Assembly (NCBI RefSeq): GCF_900545795.1
Contig: NZ_URAR01000008.1
Location: 1-64,000, forward strand
Direction: 5' to 3'
From: an uncultured Veillonella sp.
GTDB taxonomy: Bacteria; Bacillota; Negativicutes; Veillonellales; Veillonellaceae
DNA: 64,000 nucleotides
Part shown: positions 1-11,205 of the stretch, piece after piece
Layout: every line of letters begins with the position of its first letter
How positions within the stretch are numbered: position 1 is the stretch's first letter
Program-made: the position numbers and the translations under genes
Notes under the pieces: generated by a model
Told to the model about the DNA's origin: nothing
Databases searched by the model: none
The model's input: the letters and a program-made list of their open reading frames with translations, nothing else

Positions 1-407
<407 letters not shown>

Positions 408-541
408 AATAAAGTCCGTTAGTGAAAACTAACAGAACAAACTGAAAGCAACTTACTTGAAACAAAGAATTGCTAATGTGCAACAAACAATTAAAACATC
501 TACACTTCTATGTGGTTTTCAGAGTACAAGCTCTGACGAAT

Positions 542-658
<117 letters not shown>

Positions 659-666
659 ACTAAAAG

Positions 667-700
667 AAAAAGGTCATACCAAATGGTATGGCCTTTTTCT
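667..700 (+). terminator. rrn operon terminator
   Basis: An inverted repeat (AGGtCATACC-aaat-GGTATGgCCT) is followed by a T-rich tract directly after the 5S rRNA. It ends the rRNA operon. Confidence 0.9.
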
Positions 701-737
701 TTTATATATATGATACTTCGTATTGCACCAAGCTAGC

Positions 738-1105
738 TTCCAGCCAACATGGCAAAAGTATCTCTATGGACTAGGCACAATAGAAGCGGCGTGGTAAGCA
801 GGGCACATGATTTAAAGGAGTGCAACGACGCTTAAATCATAGTGCATCGCTTAGTTCGGGACGTACGATTCTTCGAAGAAGAATAGACAGCATCCGAACA
901 GGACGTATTTAAAATATACTAAGGCGCGGTAGCGACGAATAAATTAGAGTGAATCGCGTAGTTCGGGGCGTACGATTCTTCGGAGAAGAATAGCCAGCAT
1001 CCGAACAGGAAGTCGCAAAGTAACCACCTACTTGCCGATTCCGGGCAAGGAAGTAGGCTTATCTCTATGTTCTAGGAACAATAGAAGCGGCGTTGGGATA
1101 AATAG
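738..1105. repeat. Spacer of paired, hairpin-forming repeat units after the rrn operon
   Basis: No gene is seen between the rrn terminator and 1,206. Two ~62-bp copies lie at 841-905 and 950-1012. Each is bounded by GTTCGG...CCGAAC and holds an inner hairpin ATTCTTC-g(a/g)a-GAAGAAT; the loop base differs while the stems are identical. A second pair of ~37-bp copies (TCTCTATG..CTAGG.ACAATAGAAGCGGCG) lies at 759-795 and 1060-1095 and brackets the first pair. A further inverted repeat (CCTACTT..AAGTAGG) spans 1027-1057. Keeping both stems while other bases change suggests structure at the DNA or RNA level. The family is not recognised. Confidence 0.7.
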
Positions 1106-1205
1106 TGAGGCTCATTTGAAGGAGCGATAGCGACAAATAAGAAAGTTTTCTAGTTTATTATGTGAATTTTTCTCTATTTAAAAAGCTTATATAGCGGTGA
1201 TAAAT

Positions 1206-1246
1206 AAAAAAGCCAGGCTTCAAATATTATGAAGCTTGGCTTTTTA
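1206..1246. terminator. Bidirectional terminator after the TPM-domain gene
   Basis: A stem AAAAGCCAgGCTTCA / TGAAGCtTGGCTTTTT has an A-run on one side and a T-run on the other, so it can act in both directions. It mainly ends the lemA/TPM transcript on the minus strand. Confidence 0.8.
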
Positions 1247-1297
1247 TTATTATAATGAATTGGGGGATGTGTGTTTTTGTTCAGCCATATAAGGTAC

Positions 1298-2119
1298 TTA
1301 CCAACCTCTACCAGCGCCACCGCCGCCGCCAGAGCCACCACCAAATCCGCCTCCGCCACGGCCTCCAAATCCACCGCCTCCGCGTCCTGATCCACCACCG
1401 CGACCAAATGATACGCGAGTGAGGATGAAGCGCGTTATAGCGCCGCTAAAGAAGAAAAAGTCTATAATGAGGAAGAGGATAATACCTCCGCCTATATACA
1501 TGACTTCTTCGTCACTTAACTCATCTGAAGAAGTAGTCTGGCGTGGAACTGAATTGGCTAAATCTTTCTGATTCTTTATGTCTGGATATATTATACTAGT
1601 GGTTTGCCATACTGTATTGACTATGCCTTCACCATATTGTCCTTGACGAAAGCTAGGCAGTGCGTAGGTATCTAAAATTTGCCCAATTTTAGCATCATTT
1701 AAAACGCCTTCTAAGCCATAACCTACAGTGAGAAATACTTTCTTGTCTTCAATGGCTACGGCCAGGACGAAACCATCATCTTTGCCACTATGGCCTACAC
1801 CCCACGTACGGAGTACATTTAAGGCATAGTCTGATGGAGCTACATCGCCGAATGTAGGAACGATAACCACTGCAAGCTGTCCTTTCCCAGATTTATTTAA
1901 CTCTGTAGCAATGGCGTTAATATTTTGCTTTTCCTGGGAAGATAAGATTTGTGCCTGATCGACCACATATTGACCAGCAGGTGGCTTTGTTGGAATAGCT
2001 GCAAAGGATATAGAATGCAATGTGAGTAAGAGCATAAAGACGAGGCTGAGAAGGTGCCATACGCCCTTAGAAGGCATTCTTTGGCTTGTTCTACTACATC
2101 TACTATATAATTGAGTCAT
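1298..2119 (-). CDS. TPM-domain exported membrane protein (YgcG family)
   Basis: The protein has a signal/anchor segment (LLSLVFMLLLTLHSISFAA), a TPM fold domain (about residues 45-180, with the family pattern VVDQAQILSSQEKQNINAIA and later GYGLEGVLNDAKIGQI), a second hydrophobic helix near 210-230 and a Gly-rich C-terminal tail of about 35 residues. TPM proteins of this type usually sit next to LemA and are thought to act at the membrane; their biochemical role is unclear. An in-frame ATG lies two codons upstream at 2125 but abuts the GGAG ribosome site. The ATG at 2119 is correctly spaced, so I place the start there. It lies directly downstream of lemA and is probably cotranscribed. Confidence 0.85.
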   Translation of the reverse strand: MTQLYSRCSRTSQRMPSKGVWHLLSLVFMLLLTLHSISFAAIPTKPPAGQYVVDQAQILSSQEKQNINAIATELNKSGKGQLAVVIVPTFGDVAPSDYALNVLRTWGVGHSGKDDGFVLAVAIEDKKVFLTVGYGLEGVLNDAKIGQILDTYALPSFRQGQYGEGIVNTVWQTTSIIYPDIKNQKDLANSVPRQTTSSDELSDEEVMYIGGGIILFLIIDFFFFSGAITRFILTRVSFGRGGGSGRGGGGFGGRGGGGFGGGSGGGGGAGRGW

Positions 2120-2147
2120 GCTCATCTCCTGCGTTAATTATTACAAA

Positions 2148-2702
2148 TTAAAAGGATACTTTAGGTGCTGTTTGTGCATTGTCATCTGCTTGGAAATATG
2201 CTTTTTGATCAAACCCAAACATGCCAGCGTAAATAGAAGTAGGGAAGGTGCGAATTTTAGAATTATAGGCACGCACAGCTCCATTATAATCTTTACGAGC
2301 TACGGCAATACGATTTTCAGTACCTGCTAATTCATCTTGTAAAGCGCGGAAATTTTGGTCTGCTTTTAAATCAGGATAGTTTTCAGTAATCATAAGTAAA
2401 CGACTTAAAGCATTAGATAATTCGCCATCAGCTTTAGACATATCCTCTACAGTTTGAGCACCACCTAGCTTAGCTCGTGCATCAGATACGGCTTGAATGG
2501 CAGCTTGCTCGTGAGACGCGTAACCCTTTACAGTACTCACTAGATTAGGAATTAAATCGCTTCGTCTCTGTAATTGAGTTTGTACTTGAGCTAGCTGATT
2601 ATTAGTAGTCTCATCGAGTTGAACCAATCCATTATAACCGCTGACTAGCCAAATCGCTAAGCCAGCAACAACTGCAATAACAATTAACCATGTTTTTTTC
2701 AT
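2148..2702 (-). CDS. lemA: LemA family protein
   Basis: A short N-terminal transmembrane helix (TWLIVIAVVAGLAIWLVSG) is followed by a helical LemA domain with the usual VQLDETTNNQLAQVQTQLQRR-type start, the RSDLIPNLVSTVKGYA motif and the ENYPDLKADQNF motif. The length (184 aa) is normal for the family. The start is chosen at MKKTW because a strong AGGAGG lies 7 bases upstream; the longer frame begins inside the leader. LemA and TPM proteins are commonly encoded together, as here. The function is unknown, presumably cell-envelope associated. Confidence 0.92.
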   Translation of the reverse strand: MKKTWLIVIAVVAGLAIWLVSGYNGLVQLDETTNNQLAQVQTQLQRRSDLIPNLVSTVKGYASHEQAAIQAVSDARAKLGGAQTVEDMSKADGELSNALSRLLMITENYPDLKADQNFRALQDELAGTENRIAVARKDYNGAVRAYNSKIRTFPTSIYAGMFGFDQKAYFQADDNAQTAPKVSF

Positions 2703-3012
2703 TTGAATCCTCCTAAATAACACAATATGTTTGAACTTATTCTATTTTATTCGATGAATATAATTATATTATACTATAAAATGGGGAGCCGTGAAGAATA
2801 TATAGTTAACTTAGATGAGGAGTGAAGCTCTATAGCTTAATTATAAATGAGAATACACCGTAAAAAACTTCATTAAAAATTTTTACCTGTTGTCAAAATG
2901 TTGTTAAGGTGCACCAGATAAAATGTTGTCACGCCTAAAAATGTTATGAGCAAAAAAATATAGCCTAGCGAAAAACCGCTAGGCTATTAGTGTTTTGTCC
3001 GTAAAATAAAAA
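2703..3012. other. Intergenic region between lemA and tRNA-Leu
   Basis: AT-rich and without a gene. It holds the lemA ribosome site, a short direct repeat (AAAATGTTGT, at about 2896 and 2928) and the tRNA terminator. No clear promoter consensus for lemA stands out. Confidence 0.5.
2952..2990 (-). terminator. Terminator of tRNA-Leu
   Basis: Read on the minus strand, TAGCCTAGCG-loop-CGCTAGGCTA (10 bp, perfect) is followed by a T-run. It lies just after the tRNA. Confidence 0.85.
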
Positions 3013-3097
3013 TGGTGCGGGAGAAGGGACTTGAACCCCCACGCCCGAAGGCGCCAGATCCTAAGTCTGGTGCGTCTGCCAATTCCGCCACTCCCGC
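3013..3097 (-). tRNA. tRNA-Leu (anticodon TAG)
   Basis: A class II tRNA: acceptor GCGGGAG pairs with CTCCCGC, followed by A and an encoded CCA. The anticodon stem-loop CCAGA-CTTAGGA-TCTGG gives anticodon TAG. There is a long variable arm (GCGCCTTCGGGCGT region) and a T-loop GGTTCAAGTCC. It stands alone between its own promoter and terminator. Confidence 0.97.
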
Positions 3098-3109
3098 AAC
3101 AACATAGTT

Positions 3110-3138
3110 ATAATATCATACTGAACGGATTGAGTCAA
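3110..3138 (-). promoter_or_regulatory. tRNA-Leu promoter
   Basis: On the minus strand TTGACT and TATTAT are separated by exactly 17 bp, ending about 12 bases before the tRNA 5' end. This is a near-consensus sigma-A type promoter. Confidence 0.85.
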
Positions 3139-3318
3139 TACTAATTTTGTAAATTGTAGCAATTAATTTATTGTGTTAGAATTTGATTATATAGATTAAA
3201 ATAAAATGAATATTTGTAAAAGAAAGAGCAAGTTAATATCTTGATAATATTGGCATATAAAATAGATTGTATCTTTATGTATTCTATAAGAATTTTTTGG
3301 TAGAAGGAATTAAGAGAG

Positions 3319-4464
3319 GTGGCAGTGTACGTGAAAAAGAAGATAAATATTGGGATTAGCTTTTTTTGGGGAGAATCCTATCAGCATATTTGGTCAAATG
3401 GGGCCGGTCAAAATATGTTCTTTTTAAAAGACTGTTTAGAGCAAATTGATTTCGTTAATGAAGTCTATTTTGTATATTGGGGCAATAAATTAGATAATTT
3501 GCCAGACCAGTTTAAAGAATTTAATGTTTCCTATTATGAAGTGAACGAAGTATTAGATAAGACTGATGTGTTAATTGAAGGGACTTTGGCTGTAGAGCCT
3601 GGGTTAGAGCAAGCGTTTAGAGCACATAATACTAAGATTGTATCCTATCGTATGGGCAATGATTTTATTATGGATATGGAAAAGTTTGTTCATGCGCAGA
3701 CTAATGGCCGTGCTTTTAATGGCACGCGCTATGATGCAGTTTGGATTACGCCTCATTTGATGAAGACGAATAAACCCTATGTTGAAATTATCACAGGCGC
3801 TCCTGTCTCTGAAGTGCCACATTTGTGGGATCCTTTATTTATTGATAAGAAGGTGGAGGAGCTGGGCTTAAAACGTATATTTGGTTATAAACCTGTTCAT
3901 CCTGTAAAGCGTCGTATAGCTGTTATGGAGCCTAATATTTCTGTTCTTAAGAACTGTATGACGCCTGTCCTCATTGTAGAAGAAACGTATAAGCGCAATA
4001 AAGAATTATTAGACCATGTGTATCTTTGTGGCACTATAGATAAAAAGGATGTGCATGTATTTTTTAACTTTATAGGATTTACTGAATTGGTGCGTCAAAA
4101 TATTATGACAGTAGAAGCACGCTTTATGACGCCAGAATTTTTAGGAAAATATGCAGATATTGTTTTGGCATTCCAATGGGAATGTGGTTTGAACTATCTC
4201 TACTATGAAGCTCTATATGGTGGGTATCCATTAGTTCATAATTCAGAATATTTGAAAAAAGAAAATGTTGGTTACTATTATGACCAATTTGATGCATATG
4301 CTGGAGCTGATGCTTTAATGAATGCTATATACGCGTATGATAGAGAACGGGCGCATCACAATAAACACAATGAAGCATATTTAAAAACACTCTCTCCATT
4401 TAATTCGCAAAATATTGCAAGACATCAGTACTTATTGGAATCATTATTTTCGACTGAAGAGTAG
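3319..4464 (+). CDS. DUF2827 family protein, glycosyltransferase-like
   Basis: About 380 aa with no signal peptide, so cytoplasmic. The start (IGISFFWGESYQHIWSNGAG) and the later NISVLKNCMTPVLIVEE and QWECGLNYLYYEALYGGYP stretches resemble what I recall of DUF2827. Its C-terminal half resembles the donor-binding half of GT-B glycosyltransferases (an E-AL-GG-P-VHN pattern near residues 310-320). It is the only gene between tRNA-Leu and the large adhesin downstream and runs in the same direction, so glycosylating that adhesin is an attractive but untested idea. Start uncertain: GTG codons at 3319, 3325 and 3331 follow AAGGAA and GAGAGG. It ends in its own terminator, so it is transcribed separately from the adhesin. 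Confidence 0.75.
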   Translation: MAVYVKKKINIGISFFWGESYQHIWSNGAGQNMFFLKDCLEQIDFVNEVYFVYWGNKLDNLPDQFKEFNVSYYEVNEVLDKTDVLIEGTLAVEPGLEQAFRAHNTKIVSYRMGNDFIMDMEKFVHAQTNGRAFNGTRYDAVWITPHLMKTNKPYVEIITGAPVSEVPHLWDPLFIDKKVEELGLKRIFGYKPVHPVKRRIAVMEPNISVLKNCMTPVLIVEETYKRNKELLDHVYLCGTIDKKDVHVFFNFIGFTELVRQNIMTVEARFMTPEFLGKYADIVLAFQWECGLNYLYYEALYGGYPLVHNSEYLKKENVGYYYDQFDAYAGADALMNAIYAYDRERAHHNKHNEAYLKTLSPFNSQNIARHQYLLESLFSTEE

Positions 4465-4557
4465 TGTGGACCTTTTTGTAGACTTAGTTAGTATGCTAAT
4501 TATGCAATTCGTTAAAGTAAATATTAAAAAAATTAACTAAAGTTATCAGAATTTATT

Positions 4558-4618
4558 AAAAGACTATAGCTTGGAAATGTAGATGGTATCTACAGGACTG
4601 AGACTATAGTCTTTTTTT
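4558..4618 (+). terminator. Terminator of the DUF2827 gene
   Basis: A long stem AAGACTATAG / CTATAGTCTT encloses an inner hairpin (TGTAGAtggTATCTACA) and is followed by seven T. Confidence 0.8.
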
Positions 4619-5094
4619 GCACCGGTTTTTAGGTTTAATTTACATATATAAAAGTGATGAAATGATGATGAATAAGCATAAATGAATCTCTTGTATTTAT
4701 TTTATGTGATATGTTATGATTTTTCTGTAATGTACTAATATAGGGATATTTTGCCTTGTTATCGTATTTTGTTTAAAATTATCTTTTAAAAACTTGTGAT
4801 TTTAAAATGAAATATATATATTACGTGTAATGATTATATATTTTTATATAAATCTAAAGTGAATGAAGGGATACTCTTAGTCAATATAGGGTAATAGGGT
4901 GGAATAACTCCACAAAGTAATTGAATTGATGTAAATATGTTTTGGTATTTTGAGTGCTTGAGTGAAAAGTGCTTGCTTAAGGGACAGCTTAGAAATGCAA
5001 TACATGGAATACAAAGTACGTATGAGACGTGACTTTAAAGCGGCATTAATAGGCTGTTTCATTAAGTGATGACACGAAGAAGGGATGGAATTGT
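4619..5094 (+). promoter_or_regulatory. Long AT-rich leader region of the first adhesin
   Basis: About 475 bp with no credible gene. It carries a 12-base word TAATATAGGGAT (4736-4747) that recurs upstream of the second adhesin (46102-46113). The ribosome site GAAGGGATGG lies just before the GTG start. No clear -35/-10 pair stands out. Confidence 0.45.
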
Positions 5095-5925
5095 GTGAAT
5101 AAAATCTATAAGATTATTTGGAGTCGCACTAAAAATTGTTATGTAGTTGCCTCTGAGTTAGCTAAGGGCCATACAAAAGCAACAAGTACAGGTAAAGTTA
5201 AGGAAGGTAAATTATCCTCGGCTATTGGTCTTGCGATGGTGAATTCTTTAATTATACCGACTATTTTATTTGGTACGGCCTTTTTAGGTGGTGTAGGTTC
5301 TGTAGATGCAGTTGGAGCTATAGATACTAATCAAAAAGGTATAGCTATCAAAGTTGCTGGTACATCAAGTGCTACTACAACAGGTGGCTATTCAGATATT
5401 GCGATTGGATCTGGAGCTACGGCTGCAACAGCAGCTCCTCCAGCATCGGGTGGTGGTAATGGTACAGTAGCAATCGGTTATACTGCAGGTGCTACTGGAG
5501 CACAGGCGACAGCTATAGGTTATGAGGCGAAGGCATCTGGCACTTCATCAGAAGCTATTGGTCAAAATGCTAGCGCGGAGGGTGTTGATGCGATTGCTAT
5601 TGGTCGAGCGGCTAGTACGGCTGCAGTGCAAGGCATTGTGTTAGGCGCTGATACAAAAGCTACTGGAACAGGTGCTGTGGCAGTCGGTGCTGGTAGCGTA
5701 GCTGGAACTAAAAATACTGATTATAATGGGGTTGCTATAGGTGGCTCGGCTGCAGGTACAATAAATATTGAAAATAAGAACTATGACTATACTATTAAAA
5801 CTACCACAGGTGGTGGCTCGTTTGCTACTGCACTTGGTGTAGGGGCGACAGCGAATGGGCAAAGCTCATTATCTATTGGTTCAGGCTATGTAGCGCCAAA
5901 TAGTGAAAATGGTTATACAGCGCCT

Positions 5926-5928
5926 TGA
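5926..5928 (+). other. In-frame TGA inside the adhesin head domain
   Basis: The codons read ...ACA GCG CCT TGA GTA ACT AAT..., with head repeats of the same frame on both sides (NGYTAP before, NATGYNAVAIG after). One substitution to GGA, CGA or TGG restores the gene. There is no homopolymer, so this is not slippage-type phase variation. Confidence 0.95.
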
Positions 5929-7437
5929 GTAACTAATGCTACTGGTTACAATGCAGTGGCCATTGGTACTGGAGCTACAGCGGATGGCACACATAATCTA
6001 GCTATTGGTATTGGTAGTGAGGCACAGACTACAAGTGATACAAAGTTTGATGGTAAAACTTTGTTTAGTGATGGTACTGCTGTAAAAAGTCACTATGCTA
6101 CAGCAGTGGGTCCTTATGCAAAATCAAATGGACAATACACTATAGCTGTAGGCTATAAAGCGAGTGCCAATGAAATGGCAGCTGTAGCGATTGGTCGTAA
6201 CACCGAAGCAAGTGGCTTCCAAAGTATAGCCATCGGTGGTGGCGAGCAAAATATGCATGGCACGACGCAGAAAACTATAGCCTCTGGACGTGGTGCTACA
6301 GCACTTGGTACAGGCGCACAGAGTATGAGCCGTGGTACGATTGCCATCGGTGCTGGTTATTTAGATTTTGATGATACAAGCAAAGTACGTGTAGCACAAG
6401 CTAGTGGTCAAGGGGCTGTTTCCATTGGCACTAGTTCCTATACGAGCGGCTTTGGTAATACTGCATTAGGCTTATATAGCTTTGCTGGTAATACTGACAC
6501 ATCTGTAAAAGACTCTGATGGTAAAATTGGCGATGTAGAAGCAGATGCAGCTAAATATAAGCGATTTGCTACAGCTGTTGGTAGTTATACAACTGCTACT
6601 GAAACTGGAACTTTTGCTGGTGGTTATAGATCCAATGCAAGTGCAGAATATGCAACTGCTATTGGTACAAAAGCTACGGCGTCAGGTAAAAATAGTGTAT
6701 CGATTGGTTTATCTACAGTAGCATCAAAGGATGATGCCGTAGCCATAGGGAGCCAGGCGGCTGCTAGTGAATCTAGTAGTGTTGCATTAGGGAGTCTTGC
6801 TAATGCTTCAGCTAACTCGGCAGTAGCTATAGGTAAGCGTGCTCAAGCACAATCTCTCAGATCTATTGCAGTGGGGGTTAGTGCCTCTACCACTGGTGAG
6901 GATTCATTAGCGCTTGGTTCTAATGCGCAGGCAAGTAAGAATCGTGCCATTGCTTTGGGGGCTGTAGCTCAAGCAACCGGTGAATCGGCGATTAGTATTG
7001 GGGATACGTCGACTGCATCAAATAAATATTCTGTTGCTTTAGGCCTTTTAGCAAAAGCTACTAATGAATTTAGTGTAGCCTTGGGGTCGCATTCAGTGAC
7101 AGCGGATCCACAGGAGACAAGAAGTTATACAGTTGATGGTAAAACGTATAATTTTGCTGGAAGTCCTTTTGGAACTGTTAGTATAGGTGGTCCAAATAGT
7201 GATGGAAATACATATTATAGGACAATCACCAATGTAGCAGCGGGGCGAATTAGCGAAACCTCTACTGATGCTATTAATGGTTCTCAATTATTTGCAGCAA
7301 TGGAAGCAATTGAATCGACGGCTAACATTGCGAAAACTAATGTGAGTGCAGCTCAAGCTAGCAAGGTAGCAGCTGGTAAGAATGTGACTGTAACAAGCAC
7401 AGCAGCTACAGCTACGGCACCATTGACTTATACCGTT

Positions 7438-9195
7438 AATGCTGATGCAGCTAAAGTGGCAGGCGAAGGTTCAGTTTCGGTTGTGTCTTCTGCAAAAGAT
7501 GCTGACGGTGTAACTACATATACAGTAAAATTATCTGATACTGCACAAACAGCCATTACTAATTCAGGCAATGCTGCTAATAAAGATTTAAGCAATATCA
7601 CTCCAGCAGGCCAAAGCACAGTAAAAGCATTGGCTAATGATGCTGTTAAAGTAGAAAAAGCAGAGGGCAGTGGCATTACTGTTCAAGCTGATTCTACAAC
7701 AAAGCCAGGCACTACTACATATAAAGTTGGCTTAGATGCTGATACTCAAGCACAATTAGCAAAAGCTAGTTTTGAAGAAACAGTAACGCAAGGATCTAAT
7801 GTGACTGTTAAGAAAACAGATTCCACAGCAACAAAAGGTGCCGAGTATACAGTATCACTTAACAACAACTTAAACCTTGGTAATGCAGCTAAAGCAGCAA
7901 GTACGAAAGTAGCGGCTGGTAATAACACAGCTGTAACTAGTACGGCTGATGGCGCAACTGGTGCTGTTACGTATACAGTCAATGCTGATGCAGCTAAAGT
8001 GGCAGGCGAAGGTTCAGTTTCTGTTGTGTCTTCTGCAAAAGATGCTGATGGTGTAACTACGTATACAGTAAAATTAGCTGAAGATGCTCAAACAGCGATT
8101 AACAATGCTGGCAATGCAGCGAATAAAGATTTAAGCAATATTACTCCAGCAGGCCAGAGCACAGTAAAAGCACTGGCTAATGATGCTGTTAAAGTAGCCA
8201 AAGCAGAAAACAGTGGCATTACTGTTGAGGCTGATTCCAGTACAGTACAAGGTACAACGACTTACAAAGTTGGTTTAGATGCTGATACTAAAGAAAAACT
8301 AGCAAAAGCGAGCTTAGAAGAATCAGTAGCAGCAGGTGCTAATATTTCTGTTACTAAAAAAGAGGCGACTGAGATAGCTGGTGCCGAGTATACAGTATCA
8401 CTTAATAATACTTTAAATCTTGGTAATGCAGGATCTGTAACTATTGGCGATACTAAAGTAGAAGCTGGTGGTTTAACTATCACTGATGGTCCATCTGTAA
8501 CTAAAGAGGGTGGCATTAATGCTGGTGGTAAGGCTATTACTAATGTAGCAGCTGGTACAAATGCAGGTGATGCAGTAAATTATGGTCAATTAACGTCTAC
8601 GAAAGCTGATTTAGAAAAAGCTATTTCTGATGTTAAGACAGTAGTGTCCGCAGGTAAAACTGTAGTAGCTGATGGTATTAATACAGCAGTTACAACTGAA
8701 CCATCTGAAAGTACAGGTGTTACTACTTATAAAGTAAATGCAGATAAAACAACTGTAAGTACACCAACTGCTGCTGAAGGGGCCACAGCATATCTAACGG
8801 TAACAGCAAGTGCAAGTACAGCTGAAAATCGTACTACAGATTATGCTATTGATTTATCTGAAAGTGCTAAGGCATCTCTTGCTAATGCAGATAATGCAGC
8901 CAATAAAGATTTAGGCAACTTATCTGATGCTGGTACTAACAAGATCAAAGAAGTAGCACAAACGGCTGTTAAAGTAGAAAAAGCAGAAAACAGTGGTATT
9001 ACTGTACAAGCTGACTCTACAACAGTGCCAGGCACTACTACTTATAAAGTTGGTTTAGATGCTGCTACTCAAGCACAATTAGAAAAAGCTGGTTTAGAAG
9101 AATCAGTAACAGCAGGCTCTAATGTGACTGTTACGAAAACAGAGGCTACAGCAGAAGCTGGTACAGATTACAAAGTATCCCTTAACAATAACTTA
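7438..9195 (+). repeat. Stalk repeat modules of the first adhesin (three copies)
   Basis: A ~180-residue module beginning NADAAKVAGEGSVSVVSSAK starts at 7438 and again at 7981 (543 bp period) with long identical nucleotide stretches. A diverged third copy starts at 8737. All share NAANKDL, the GITVQADS type motif, TTYKVGLDA and SLNN(N/T)L.L. The near identity of the first two copies points to recent duplication or homogenisation and makes assembly collapse possible. Confidence 0.85.
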
Positions 9196-11055
9196 GACCT
9201 TGGTACTACAGGTTCTGTACAATTTGGTCCAAGTGCTGAAGGGGCTACACCAAGTAAGTTAGATGCGTCTGGATTAACTCTATCTGGTGGCAACAAGCTT
9301 ACCAATGATGGTTTAACTGTAGGTGGTACTACTATTACCAATGCTGATGGCGTAACAACGAATAAAGTATCTGTAACTGGTGGTCCGACCATTTCCAATA
9401 CAGGTATTGCTATGGGGGCTGGTCAGAAGATTACTGGTCTTGCTGCTGGTAGTGAAGATGCCGATGCAGTTAACTACAAACAGTTAAAAGACTTGACTGG
9501 ACGTGTAGATACATTAACTCAAAATAGTACTTTAGGATCATTAGGCTTCCGAGGCGATAAAGCTGGTGAAGGTGCTACAAGCGACACCTTAACACGCAAT
9601 AATGGTGCTGTTGTTGATATCGTTGGTGGCAGTGGTGATAAGGCATTAAGTGATGGTAATATTGGGGTTGTAGTAGAAAATGACAAGCTCAATGTGAAAT
9701 TAGCTAATGACATTACACTAGATAAAGGCAGCGTTACAACTACTGATGATAAGGGCAATACTACCGTTGTTAAAGGCGATAGCATTTCCTCTTCTAATAG
9801 CACTATAGGACAAGGTACAACTTTGACTTCTACAGGCGTTACAGCGAGCGATGAAAAAGCTGGTACCACTACTAACATGACATCTGGTGGTTTGACTGCT
9901 TCTAAAGCAGACGGTCCTACAACTTCTGTAACTAATACTGGTATTACAATTACGCCAGCTAATCCAAGTGATGGCTCTGCAGTACCAGCAGAAAAGGTTG
10001 TAACATTAACCGATGCTGGCTTAAATAATGGCGGCAATAGAATTACTAATATTGCAGCTGGTAAAGACGCTGGCGATGCTGTCAACATGGGTCAAGTAGA
10101 AGGCTTGATTAAAGGATCCATTGATAAAGCAGGTTTAGCTACCACTGATGAGCTTAATAAAGCAAAAGCAAGTGGCTTAAACTTTGTCGGCAATGACGGT
10201 CAAGTGATTCATAAAGACCTTGGTGCTACACTTTCCGTTGTAGGTGATTACAATGCTGCTGATACTCAACTTGTATCTGGCAATGTGGGCGTAGTAAACC
10301 AAGATGGCAAATTAGTTGTTCAAACAGCTAAAGATATTAATCTTACAGAAGCTGGTAGTATCTCTGTTGGTGGTATGACTATTAGTAATGAAGGCATTAA
10401 TAATGGTGGTCGCGCGGTTACTATGAATGATGGCTTCGCTGTTGAAGGGGCTTTAGTAGTTCGTCCTGAAACCGTGGATGCTAATGGCAATACATATGCA
10501 CCTATCATTGATGCACAGGGCAACCAAATTACCTCTGTAGCTCCTGGCTATATTGGTGAAGGGTCTACTGATGCAGTGAATGGTGGTCAGTTGTACGAAA
10601 CTAACAAAGCGGTTAACGCTATTGGCGGTTCTGTAGCTAAATTAGGAAACCGTATTAATCGTGTAGGTGCTGCATCAGCTGCACTGGCGGCATTACATCC
10701 ATTAGATTTCAATCCAGATGATAAATGGGATTTTGCAGCAGGCTACGGTAACTACCGTGGTGCAAATGCAGCGGCTGTAGGTGCTTACTATCGCCCTAAT
10801 GAAGACACTATGTTTAGCGTAGGCGGTACCTTTGGCGGTGGCGAAAATATGGTTAATGCTGGTGTAAGCTTTAAGTTAGGTCAAAGCAGTGGCGTTAATA
10901 ACTCTAAAGTAGCCTTGGCTAAAGATGTACAGGCACTCAAAGAAATTGTTAAAGCACAAAGCGAACAAATTCAAGCACAAAGTGCAGAAATTGAACAGCT
11001 TAAACGCGGTGGTAATATGGGTGTGGCTGTACCTAGTGCAGGCACTGAAGCAAAC

Positions 11056-11205
11056 TTCTCTGATTTACCTCAAAACCATTGGGCATATAGCTATGTGAAA
11101 TCTTTAGCTGATAAAGGTTTATTAACAGGTTATCCTGATGGAGAATTTAAAGGTGATCGCACATTAACTCGTTATGAATTTGCAGCGGCTTTATACCGTG
11201 CAATT
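11056..11205 (+). other. SLH domain after the beta-barrel of the first adhesin
   Basis: FSDLPQNHWAYSYVKSLADK, then GLLTGYPDGEFKGDRTLTRY and EFAAALYRAIQ, match one SLH repeat. It sits after the outer-membrane barrel and a coiled coil, so it should lie in the periplasm and bind peptidoglycan or a secondary cell-wall ligand, as SLH-bearing porins do in Negativicutes. Confidence 0.9.

Noticed and set aside
1174..1407. 77-residue minus-strand ORF at the TPM gene end
   Set aside because: Out-of-frame reading of the Gly-rich tail of the TPM-domain gene and of the terminator.
4877..5062. 61-residue minus-strand ORF before the first adhesin
   Set aside because: No ribosome site, no domain, lies in the adhesin leader.
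7428..10523. Long antisense ORFs opposite the first adhesin
   Set aside because: They mirror the repetitive Ala/Thr/Gly codons of the adhesin (Val/Ser/Pro-rich products), have no ribosome sites and no known fold.
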